Positions 18,617 through 25,078 of a stretch of 64,000 nt of DNA are shown piece by piece. The first letter of the stretch is position 1, and every line of letters begins with the position of its first letter. The DNA is taken from contig JAIBEW010000003.1 of NCBI GenBank assembly GCA_019459085.1, positions 171,283 to 235,282 on the forward strand, written 5' to 3'. The notes beneath the pieces are model-generated. The model had not been told where the DNA came from and did not search any database. It was given only the letters and a program-made list of their open reading frames with translations. This DNA is from Kaistella sp. GTDB lineage: Bacteria; Bacteroidota; Bacteroidia; Flavobacteriales; Weeksellaceae. Both the position numbers and the translations under genes were made by a program.

Positions 18617-19105
18617 ATGAACTACAGTAAAAATAAGCATTTTGTTTTAGGACTACTTTTGGAAACAAAGCTAAACTTTGTTGAAGAATATCACGAATTC
18701 AGAGAATTGCTTTTGTCAACTGATCAAATAGTAAAAAAAAGCAAATTAAATTTTGATGATGTGAAAATTATTTTGGCGTCATTATTAGGGAATGAAGAAA
18801 TCAAATTTTCTACGGATGAAAATGATCGTAGCGGCTATCAAATTACAAATAAAGGAGTGTCAGCATACGAGGATGAAAAATATCTTCGAATCAGAAAGGA
18901 GCGTTCAAGAGCTACTTGGAGTTTCTTTTTATCAATAGCGTCGTTTGTTGGATCTGTGATCGCAATACTCATAGCGCTAAAGCAACTTGAACCATCAGAA
19001 CATCAACCCCAAAAAATAAATGAAACTGTTTCAAGACCAACATTTCAAAAAAAAGATTCTTTGCCGCAAGTTAAAAAAAATTCTTTAGAAGGTAGGAAAA
19101 GGTAG
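18617..19105 (+). CDS. Hypothetical protein: winged-helix-like domain, one membrane helix, basic tail
   Basis: The 162-residue protein has an N-terminal region of about 90 residues that reads like a winged helix (helix LGLLLETKLNF, recognition-like helix FDDVKIILASLLGNEEI, then GYQITNKGVSAYED, a typical wing phrase). Next comes a single membrane helix (FFLSIASFVGSVIAILIAL, about residues 111-129) and a Pro/Lys-rich tail. A membrane-tethered sensor or regulator is possible. The 224 bp before it (18393-18616) hold the terminator and no other gene. Confidence 0.55.
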   Translation: MNYSKNKHFVLGLLLETKLNFVEEYHEFRELLLSTDQIVKKSKLNFDDVKIILASLLGNEEIKFSTDENDRSGYQITNKGVSAYEDEKYLRIRKERSRATWSFFLSIASFVGSVIAILIALKQLEPSEHQPQKINETVSRPTFQKKDSLPQVKKNSLEGRKR

Positions 19106-19264
19106 TTGGGACAAACTCCTAACTGCAAATTACGCAACATTTATTTATGGGTGCAGTAAGGTTTCTTTTTGATAACTTCTTTTTCGTTAGGCCGAGCAAG
19201 CCCTATTCTGATCTTCCAGCATACTAACTGGCGACAAATTAATTATAACTTTATTAACGAAACA

Positions 19265-20083
19265 ATGAAAGAATTTCTGGAAGATATTGATAATTGGTAC
19301 TTAATAAAATTATTAGGTGGATTTTCTTTAATCCTAATTGGGTTACTAAAATTTTTTTCAGATTACTTCCTAAAAAAACTTAATAGTTCATCTGATCATT
19401 TTTACAATAAAAATCTAGAGAGAATTAAAGGTGAAATCCTGAAAAACAACACATTACTTACTTCTTTAACAGAAAACCACCTATCCTCATCTCAAAAAAT
19501 ATTAGATAAAAAAATTCAATCTTATGATATTTTATGGTCAACTATCTTAAAAATAAAAGAATCGTTACCCTCAGGTGTATCAATTGTACATAAGATATTA
19601 ATTGATAGTGAAATAACAGATGATAATGCTTACAAAAGATTCTCTACAAATCCTTTAATAGGCAAGTTAATATCATCTTACAATGGTGATCTCGAAATGA
19701 ATAAAATTATTGCCTTAGGAAATCCTATATACCAAATTAGACCATACCTAAGTGATACTGCATTTAATTTGTTTTATACTTATCACGGCGTAGTCGGGCG
19801 TTTATGTTATAAATTTTTAGAAGAATATTCAAAAGAAAGAATATATAATTGGAAGACCGACCCAGCGACAAAACAATTGTTAAAAACAACTTTAACAGAA
19901 TCTGAAATTAATTATATTAACAGTATCAATATTGCGAGTTTTGATACACTACTAGAATTATTAGAATATAAAATTTTAGTTGATTTGAAAAGTAATCTTA
20001 AATTTAATGATTCCACTAAAGATACCATAGAACATTTAAAAGATATTGAAGACCTGCTAAATGCAAAACTAAGCAGTAACTAA
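19265..20083 (+). CDS. Membrane-anchored helical hypothetical protein
   Basis: I chose the ATG at 19265, giving 272 residues, because the ORF before it (from 19169) reads through non-coding-looking sequence and lacks a sensible N-terminus. One membrane helix (LLGGFSLILIGLLKFF, residues about 13-28) is followed by about 240 polar residues, helical at first (coiled-coil-like around residues 35-75) and mixed later. No catalytic motif or family was recognised. It stands alone between the winged-helix-like gene and the palindrome at 20102. Confidence 0.55.
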   Translation: MKEFLEDIDNWYLIKLLGGFSLILIGLLKFFSDYFLKKLNSSSDHFYNKNLERIKGEILKNNTLLTSLTENHLSSSQKILDKKIQSYDILWSTILKIKESLPSGVSIVHKILIDSEITDDNAYKRFSTNPLIGKLISSYNGDLEMNKIIALGNPIYQIRPYLSDTAFNLFYTYHGVVGRLCYKFLEEYSKERIYNWKTDPATKQLLKTTLTESEINYINSINIASFDTLLELLEYKILVDLKSNLKFNDSTKDTIEHLKDIEDLLNAKLSSN

Positions 20084-20101
20084 GATTGTAAATATTAACT
20101 T

Positions 20102-20122
20102 ATATTCTGATAATCAGAATAT
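20102..20122. repeat. Perfect 10-bp palindrome with 1-nt centre
   Basis: ATATTCTGAT-A-ATCAGAATAT. The core CTGATAATCAG also occurs at 15154-15164 inside another imperfect palindrome. It lies in the intergenic space where the rightward 19265 gene and the leftward Rep-like gene converge, so it is not an ordinary promoter operator. It could be a replication nick site or hairpin, a recombination site or a terminator without a T-run. Confidence 0.6.
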
Positions 20123-20257
20123 CTGTAAACCGCTTAACGTACTTTTTGAACCTATGTAAAGATATCTGTTGACCGTACAAATAATATTGGAAGCCGTTTA
20201 AAGAGTCTACAACTGCAACAGGTTTGTTTAGGCTTAAGGTCATTATTTCTTCTCTGG

Positions 20258-21295
20258 TCATCTAAGGGTAGTTAGTAATGGACTACTGTACAATGAATGC
20301 GGCATATTATAATTTAGGTCAAACTTCGCATTTAAAACGTGTGCATTTATTCCCTTTATCTGTAGATCATTACTTTCCATAGTTTCCAATTTTTGTGTAT
20401 TGATGGGAAGTGTATACGGTAATTTTGCACATGAAGAAAAGGTGTTCAGCTTATCAATTATTTTGCACTTTATTTCACGGTGTAGGTTGTTATTTAATGA
20501 TAAGTCATTATAATACCTCTCCTTTTCAATACTGAATTTATTGCGGTTTGGATGGGTAATCAATTTATCCCAGAATTCAGGCTTAGACCTTTTATTCTTG
20601 ACATGCAGGTTTAATAATAACACCTTATCCCATTCATTTAAAAGTGACTGATACAGTTTACTATATTTCTCACTATTTAATAAGTCTTCCACTGTATATA
20701 TGCCCAACGGTCTAATCATATTACTCTTTTCCAAATGAACTTCAGTTCTGATGGTATTTTTTTCCACTCCATAGTCTTGAAAATTGCTTTGCAATCCTTT
20801 AGCATATACTTTTAACTGTTTTGTTGTTCCGCAAACTTTATAGTATGGCCACTGAGCATTAGGGCGTTTAAATAACTTTCTACCCCAATATAAAGTTCCG
20901 TTTATGTAATCTTCTATGTCTCCTTCAGTTATGCTATTTATTGCATATTCTAAATTTACTGCATCAAAATATCTTAATTCTTCTTCATGAATTCCAATTG
21001 AATCAAAAACGCTTTTAATCGTTTTTATACTTTGCTCAGTTGTGAAGTCGTTGCCGTTGTGTAAATTATTATTGGAAATGTAATGTGGAGAAAATGAAAA
21101 ATCGACATGCCTAAAGGTTATTTTACCATTCTGCAAAATCTTATAAAATTGCAGATAGATACTTCTGTCATTGTCTCTATAATTAATATAATGGTGATTG
21201 CCACGTTTATCAATTTTAAGCTTATAAGCGCTGTAATCGTAAAGATGGTTTATTATCTCCTGCTTGTGGTTCCTAAACTTGGTGAAATCGATCAT
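20258..21295 (-). CDS. Putative replication initiator, resembling ssDNA phage gene II/X-type Rep
   Basis: The 345-residue protein has no signal peptide. The central part shows the layout I associate with phage/plasmid replication proteins of the gene II/X kind. A segment KQLKVYAKGLQSN (near 165-177) is followed by IRTEVHLEKSNMIRPLGI and then TVEDLLNSEKYSKLYQ. The N-terminal domain has HVDFSFSPHYI. Its start overlaps the stop of the upstream 220-residue gene by four bases, so it belongs to the same minus-strand operon. The assignment is a pattern match from memory and needs a profile or structure search. Confidence 0.5.
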   Translation of the reverse strand: MIDFTKFRNHKQEIINHLYDYSAYKLKIDKRGNHHYINYRDNDRSIYLQFYKILQNGKITFRHVDFSFSPHYISNNNLHNGNDFTTEQSIKTIKSVFDSIGIHEEELRYFDAVNLEYAINSITEGDIEDYINGTLYWGRKLFKRPNAQWPYYKVCGTTKQLKVYAKGLQSNFQDYGVEKNTIRTEVHLEKSNMIRPLGIYTVEDLLNSEKYSKLYQSLLNEWDKVLLLNLHVKNKRSKPEFWDKLITHPNRNKFSIEKERYYNDLSLNNNLHREIKCKIIDKLNTFSSCAKLPYTLPINTQKLETMESNDLQIKGINAHVLNAKFDLNYNMPHSLYSSPLLTTLR

Positions 21296-21954
21296 ATTCT
21301 CGGTGCAGGTAAACCTGTGGGTATTTTAGGCAGGGAATAAGGATTGAAAACCGTTGAAGACATTATTAAACCCGCGGGTAATCCGGTGGGAATTATGGGG
21401 TTGTAAATCTTCCTAAACAGATCGTCAAACATCCCTTGCCTGTTCATTTCCATTCCCATAGAGGCTGCGCTTACTCCGGTTTGAATAAGATTATTTACTC
21501 CATTCGCCCTTTCTTGTCTTGCAACGTTCAGTGAGTTACCGAGTCCTGCAAGGTCTGCGTTCTCACGGTTTTCTGTCATGTTCTGAACCATCTCGTTACC
21601 CCGTGCAATAAGCTGTTGTCGTTGTTTTTCCTGCTCATCTAAATTGGCTACGATCTGTGCCTCCTGTGCATTTGATTGGGCGATCATTTGTGGTGTAAGT
21701 GCTGAAATCGCTCTGCTACCTCCTTGTGCGGCATAAGCAGCATTAGTGGCAATTGCTCTCGCTAAATCTTCTCGCTGTCTGTCTGCGCCTAATGTAGAAA
21801 TCTGAGTGTTCTCATATGGGTTCGTAATGTCCTGACGCTCATAGTTATCTATCAACTTCTGTGTTTCCTTCGCACGCTTATTAGCGGATGTGGTTTGGAG
21901 GATTGAAGCCCCTGCGGATATTCCCGCTACTACTAATGGTATTGCTGCTGGCAT
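21292..21954 (-). CDS. Ala/Gln-rich helical protein, possible virion or DNA-pilot-type protein
   Basis: The 220-residue protein begins with a small hydrophobic helix (PAAIPLVVAGISAGASIL), followed by long Ala/Gln/Asn-rich helices (ANKRAKETQKLIDNYERQ, LARAIATNAAYAAQGG, AQEAQIVANLDEQEKQRQ). The C-terminus is a Pro-rich tail in which PTGLPA is repeated twice. A short membrane-active N-terminus with long Ala/Gln helices is the look of minor spike or DNA-pilot proteins of small ssDNA phages. Gene overlap with the Rep-like protein supports a phage-type operon. The functional call is inference. Confidence 0.45.
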   Translation of the reverse strand: MPAAIPLVVAGISAGASILQTTSANKRAKETQKLIDNYERQDITNPYENTQISTLGADRQREDLARAIATNAAYAAQGGSRAISALTPQMIAQSNAQEAQIVANLDEQEKQRQQLIARGNEMVQNMTENRENADLAGLGNSLNVARQERANGVNNLIQTGVSAASMGMEMNRQGMFDDLFRKIYNPIIPTGLPAGLIMSSTVFNPYSLPKIPTGLPAPRI

Positions 21955-22211
21955 GATGAGGTGTTTTTAGGATTAGAAATTGTATTTTGGCTTTCTGCTG
22001 ACGGTTGTTTTAGCCTGTTTTTAAGCTCATCTATATAACTTTCCGTCACTTCGTATATAATTGAATTTTCACCCTTTAAAAGCGTTTTAAACAGCCTTTG
22101 TTCAAGTGTTGCAAGCTCATCGATAGAAATAATTTTATCGGGTCTTATTGAGTCTGTTTCATCGAAATACTGGCTTCGTACTTCGTCTAAAAAGTTTAAA
22201 TCGTGGCTCAT
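21933..22211 (-). CDS. Small acidic hypothetical protein of the phage-like operon
   Basis: The 92-residue soluble protein (MSHDLNFLDEVRSQYFDE...) is helical and acidic in the N-terminal two thirds, with a Ser/Asn/Gln-rich tail. It overlaps the upstream helix-turn-helix gene by four bases and the downstream 220-residue gene by 22 bases, so the operon is tightly packed in the way of small phage genomes. No family is recognised. Confidence 0.55.
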   Translation of the reverse strand: MSHDLNFLDEVRSQYFDETDSIRPDKIISIDELATLEQRLFKTLLKGENSIIYEVTESYIDELKNRLKQPSAESQNTISNPKNTSSCQQQYH

Positions 22212-22420
22212 TGTGATACAGTGTTTTGTTTTGTCGTTGGTTTACCGGAATTTTCGCCTTTCATTACTGAATAAACTTCGTCCCATAAAAAAAAATACTT
22301 TCTTCCAAAAGGTTTGTGACTTGGAAATTTTCCCAATCCTATCAGTTTATAAATATGCTGTCTGCTTAATCCGGTTCTTGCAGATACTTCTTTAATACTC
22401 ATAAAATCCTGTGTAATCAT
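22208..22420 (-). CDS. Helix-turn-helix protein, AlpA/excisionase-like
   Basis: The 70-residue protein is mostly one MerR/AlpA-type HTH: MSIKEVSARTGLSRQHIYKL, then a wing with KFPSHKPFGRKYFFLWDEV. Such proteins are excisionases, directionality factors or early regulators in integrative elements. It is the first gene of a tightly overlapping minus-strand operon leading to the Rep-like gene, so regulation of that operon is a likely job. Which of this and the 22638 gene is the true excisionase cannot be told. Confidence 0.75.
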   Translation of the reverse strand: MITQDFMSIKEVSARTGLSRQHIYKLIGLGKFPSHKPFGRKYFFLWDEVYSVMKGENSGKPTTKQNTVSQ

Positions 22421-22593
22421 AATTTGTAATTATTTGTGCAGTAAATATATAGCCGGTCTTATCGGAATGGCTGTTTGCTTCTTTTACGTGTTTTTAGTTA
22501 CTTTTTTTTAATCTCCTTTATTTTATTATTTATGTCTAACATCATGGTAAACAGACCGAAATATTCACTACTATTTTTTGGAATGTCAGGCAT

Positions 22594-22619
22594 AAAAAAA
22601 CCCACCTTGTGAGTGAGTC
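22594..22619 (-). terminator. Intrinsic terminator after the 22638-22853 HTH gene
   Basis: On the minus strand ACTCAC pairs with GTGGGT around a short loop and is followed by seven T (A-run at 22594-22600 on the plus strand). It separates this HTH gene from the phage-like operon that starts at 22420. Confidence 0.6.
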
Positions 22620-22637
22620 TAAACGTGTTGGTTAATT

Positions 22638-22853
22638 TTAGTTGGATCGAGTTTCTTCTTCCTCTTCTAACTCTGTCATTGACTTAATTTTGGTATTCGT
22701 AAATATTTCTGAAATCTCGTTCCAGTCGTAATATACTTTACCGTTGTTAGGACGGTAGCGCGGAAATTTTCTTTTATTATTCAACTGATAAACATATTTC
22801 TCAGTGTATCCAGTTCTTCTACTTAACTCTTTGAGGTCAATCAAATCTCTCAT
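22638..22853 (-). CDS. Second helix-turn-helix protein, AlpA/excisionase-like
   Basis: The 71-residue protein carries an HTH of the same kind as the 22208 gene (LIDLKELSRRTGYTEKYVYQ, then a wing KFPRYRPNNGKVYYDWNEI) and an acidic tail (ELEEEEET). I chose the ATG at 22853 because a TATCTTTG promoter box at 22899-22892 would start the transcript only about 30 bases upstream, at or after the earlier in-frame GTG at 22889. The ATG at 22883 remains a weaker alternative. It has its own terminator and is likely transcribed alone, as expected for a regulated excisionase or repressor. Confidence 0.7.
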   Translation of the reverse strand: MRDLIDLKELSRRTGYTEKYVYQLNNKRKFPRYRPNNGKVYYDWNEISEIFTNTKIKSMTELEEEEETRSN

Positions 22854-22891
22854 AATGATATGTGTTTTAATTTTTATGTTCATTTTCACTA

Positions 22892-22899
22892 CAAAGATA
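22892..22899 (-). promoter_or_regulatory. Bacteroidota -7 box TATCTTTG for the 22638-22853 HTH gene
   Basis: Matches TAnnTTTG on the minus strand, 38 bases upstream of the chosen ATG. No clear -33 TTTG was identified. Confidence 0.45.
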
Positions 22900-23063
22900 T
22901 TAAAGAATATAAAGATGAATATGTAAATACCGTAAAGTTATCAACAAAAATGAGTATAAAACGAAATAAAATGTAATTTCTATTGCGAATAAATCAATGA
23001 TATTTTTCGCTATTTTTGTTAGCGATCTGATATTCAGCGAGAAATCTTTGCATATTTTATAAA

Positions 23064-23091
23064 ACAAAAAACCACCTTATTAGGGTGGTTT
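23064..23091 (-). terminator. Intrinsic terminator of the integrase operon
   Basis: On the minus strand an 8-bp stem AAACCACC/GGTGGTTT with a 7-base loop is followed by a T-rich run. It lies 22 bases after the stop of the 90-residue gene that follows the integrase. Confidence 0.8.
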
Positions 23092-23113
23092 AATGTGGCA
23101 ATAAATTAAAGTA

Positions 23114-23386
23114 CTAACTATTTCTATACACACCAATCTTTGATTTCTCGCAAAACTCGTCCATTACTTTAAGTATGTATTTCATATCCTCATATTGGTT
23201 AAAAGTCTTTTGCCGTTCTTTTTCTGACAATGCTTGATATGTTTCTGTCTGTGTAAAGGCAGAAAACCAATCTTGCAACGATACATTTTCAAAGTTTAAA
23301 CTGTTATGAATTGTTTCACTTAGATCTTCAATAGTGTTAAATAAAATTGAAGTTTCATCTTGATTAGTTGTGGTTTTTGTGTTCAT
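23114..23386 (-). CDS. Small hypothetical protein cotranscribed with the integrase
   Basis: The 90-residue, mainly helical soluble protein (SETIHNSLNFENVSLQDWF, LSEKERQKTFNQYEDMKYIL) starts 8 bases after the integrase stop and ends before a strong terminator, so the two form one short operon. No family recognised. Position suggests a role tied to integration, excision or copy control. Confidence 0.6.
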   Translation of the reverse strand: MNTKTTTNQDETSILFNTIEDLSETIHNSLNFENVSLQDWFSAFTQTETYQALSEKERQKTFNQYEDMKYILKVMDEFCEKSKIGVYRNS

Positions 23387-23394
23387 AATTTTAT

Positions 23395-24699
23395 TTATTT
23401 TAGGAATTTACTTTGTAAAATTTCACTGATGTCCTTGTTCTCATCTATACTCAACAAACCAACATACGACATTGTTGTATCGATTTTTGTATGTCCTAAT
23501 CCTTTTGATATATAGGACAGTGGAACGTTATTTTTAATTTGAATTTGAGTACTGGTGTGTCTAGCCCACTGATAAGATATATTCTCTGTTATGCCATTAT
23601 CTTTGGCAAACGCCTTTAAATGCTGATTTATGAATCTAACAAAGTTTTTTATTTTCTTGAACTGCTGTTCTTTAGTATCAGTTTTACGAATAATGTCAAA
23701 CAAATAATCATCATTGTTTATCTTACTATTACCATACTGCGCAAATATATTTAAATGGATGTCTGATAAAGAGATAGATATCGTATCAATATTGTCTTTT
23801 CGCGTCTGTTTAGTTTTAGCCCTTACAAACTCAAAATGTTTTTCTTTTATATCGGAAAAACGCATTAAGGCAATGTCTTTCAAATTCATTCCATTTGACA
23901 GATAGCTAAATAACCAAAAATCTTTAGCTTTTTGTTGTTGTGGCGTTTTTGCCTCAGCATTAAAAAGGATTGCAATCTCATCTTCTGTTATTCCCTTTAA
24001 TGTTTTTTTTGTTTTTGGTATTACATAACCATCAAGGTTTCGATGTCGTGAATAGAAAGGATATAATTCTGGCGGAACTACTTCGTCCTTAATCGCTTCG
24101 TTATAAACTGCTCTAAGGTTCCGCATATATATACCAACTGTACTTAGGCTTTTGGGTCTAGATCCGCCTTCCACGTACCAAATCTCAAAATCTTTGAGCC
24201 ACTTAGTTGTTATGTCCTCAAATAAAAATTCTTGTTTTTGTTTATTGCGTTCGGTTATAAATGCAATAAACCTTTTAATTGTTTGATCGTAACTAACTCC
24301 CGTACCAACTATTTCTTTCTTTTGGCTCATTGATTTAAAATACTCGTCAACGGTTAGGATTGTATTTAAATTTTTTTTCAAGTATAATTCAGTAAACCGG
24401 CCTAATGTGAATACCTTCAGTTTTTCAGCTATGGACTTTGCGTGATCAACTTCTTCCTTGAGATTTATCCTATACTTTTTTATATCAATCTCTTTTCTTT
24501 TATATTCTATACTCTTGTTACCTGTTGGCTCTTTGATAATCCAGTCAAAATCCTGTTTTGTAAAACTTAAACCAACTCCAAAATACTTTCTTTTTTTAGT
24601 GCGAGTATCATACACATTCAGTTCTACTGGATATGTGCCGTCTTTTTTCCTACGTAAATCTGTACATCGAAGGGTAGGGGTGATCGTGAATTTATTCAT
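23395..24699 (-). CDS. Tyrosine recombinase/integrase (phage integrase, SAM-like N-terminal domain)
   Basis: The 434-residue enzyme should cut and join the tRNA-Ala att sites that bound the island. An N-terminal arm-binding region (TLRCTDLRRKKDGTYPVELN) and a SAM-like core-binding domain (about 95-210) precede the catalytic domain. There WARHT (about residue 378), LGHTKIDTTMSYV (His about 403, Tyr about 411) give the Arg-II, His and Tyr residues. The box I Arg seems to be Asn (SNGMNLKDIA, about 264), a variant I associate with some Bacteroidota integrases. I chose the ATG at 24699: a promoter (TAAATTTG at 24739-24732) lies inside the 21-codon upstream extension. The right att copy begins 170 bp beyond the start. 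Confidence 0.93.
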   Translation of the reverse strand: MNKFTITPTLRCTDLRRKKDGTYPVELNVYDTRTKKRKYFGVGLSFTKQDFDWIIKEPTGNKSIEYKRKEIDIKKYRINLKEEVDHAKSIAEKLKVFTLGRFTELYLKKNLNTILTVDEYFKSMSQKKEIVGTGVSYDQTIKRFIAFITERNKQKQEFLFEDITTKWLKDFEIWYVEGGSRPKSLSTVGIYMRNLRAVYNEAIKDEVVPPELYPFYSRHRNLDGYVIPKTKKTLKGITEDEIAILFNAEAKTPQQQKAKDFWLFSYLSNGMNLKDIALMRFSDIKEKHFEFVRAKTKQTRKDNIDTISISLSDIHLNIFAQYGNSKINNDDYLFDIIRKTDTKEQQFKKIKNFVRFINQHLKAFAKDNGITENISYQWARHTSTQIQIKNNVPLSYISKGLGHTKIDTTMSYVGLLSIDENKDISEILQSKFLK

Positions 24700-24731
24700 A
24701 GTGAAAGTTGTTATAGATTTTAATATAACAA

Positions 24732-24759
24732 CAAATTTAACAACTATTTTTAATACAAA
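24732..24759 (-). promoter_or_regulatory. Putative integrase promoter (-33 TTTG, -7 TAAATTTG)
   Basis: On the minus strand TTTG (24759-24756) and TAAATTTG (24739-24732) are spaced by 16 bases, slightly short of the usual 19 or so. The -7 box is a full TAnnTTTG match and lies 32 bases before the chosen start codon. Confidence 0.5.
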
Positions 24760-24869
24760 CAAGTAAAAAGAAATAAAAAGAACTATAATGAATGCTATAT
24801 AAAGTATTGCTCTAAAGTAGTTTAGGTAATAGTTTGTGTATAAATGTAAAAGAATATAAACTAATGTAT

Positions 24870-24918
24870 TTAGACTGGCAGTCTAAAGGTGGTCGGTTCG
24901 ATCCCGATATCCTCCACT
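24870..24918 (+). repeat. Right copy of 49-bp direct repeat (att-like tRNA-Ala fragment)
   Basis: Identical to 5573-5621. It carries only the anticodon arm, variable loop, T arm and acceptor 3' strand; the acceptor 5' strand and D arm are missing, so it is not a second tRNA gene. It marks the island's right edge. Confidence 0.92.
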
Positions 24919-24932
24919 GTTAACTTCATATC

Positions 24933-24966
24933 AGGCACCTGCATATAATGTAGGTGCCTTTTTTTG
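24933..24966 (+). terminator. Terminator beyond the right att copy, probably the original tRNA-Ala terminator
   Basis: An 11-bp stem AGGCACCTGCA/TGTAGGTGCCT (one G-U) is followed by seven T. It is a better-paired version of the hairpin at 5632-5664, which suggests it is the native downstream end of the tRNA gene and the left copy came with the element. Confidence 0.8.
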
Positions 24967-25023
24967 ATCCATCACAACTATCTTCTCCTAAAATTATTAG
25001 GAATGTAAACAATTATTGTACGA

Positions 25024-25050
25024 ATAAAAAAAAGTGGCTTGTAAGGCCAC
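25024..25050 (-). terminator. Terminator of the T9SS fibronectin-type gene
   Basis: On the minus strand GTGGC...GCCAC (with extra TT/AA pairing and one bulge) is followed by eight T, 29 bases after the stop codon. Confidence 0.75.
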
Positions 25051-25078
25051 CTTCTAAGTAAACAACATCTAATAATTC

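Larger units (their letters stand above)
5573..24918. mobile_element. Putative integrated island at tRNA-Ala, about 19.3 kb
   Basis: The island is bounded by the 49-bp tRNA-derived direct repeats and has a tyrosine recombinase gene (23395-24699) ending about 170 bp inside the right repeat. Composition is uneven. The RHS genes at 5.8-13.6 kb look like the flanking chromosome, whereas 13.6-24.8 kb is clearly AT-rich. This suggests either cargo of different origins or successive insertions at one site. No conjugation genes, relaxase of the MOB type or full capsid set was recognised, so it is not an ICE or a complete phage as seen here. Confidence 0.75.

Noticed and set aside
24870..24918. A second tRNA-Ala gene
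   Set aside because: Only the 3' half of the tRNA is present; the D arm and acceptor 5' strand are missing.
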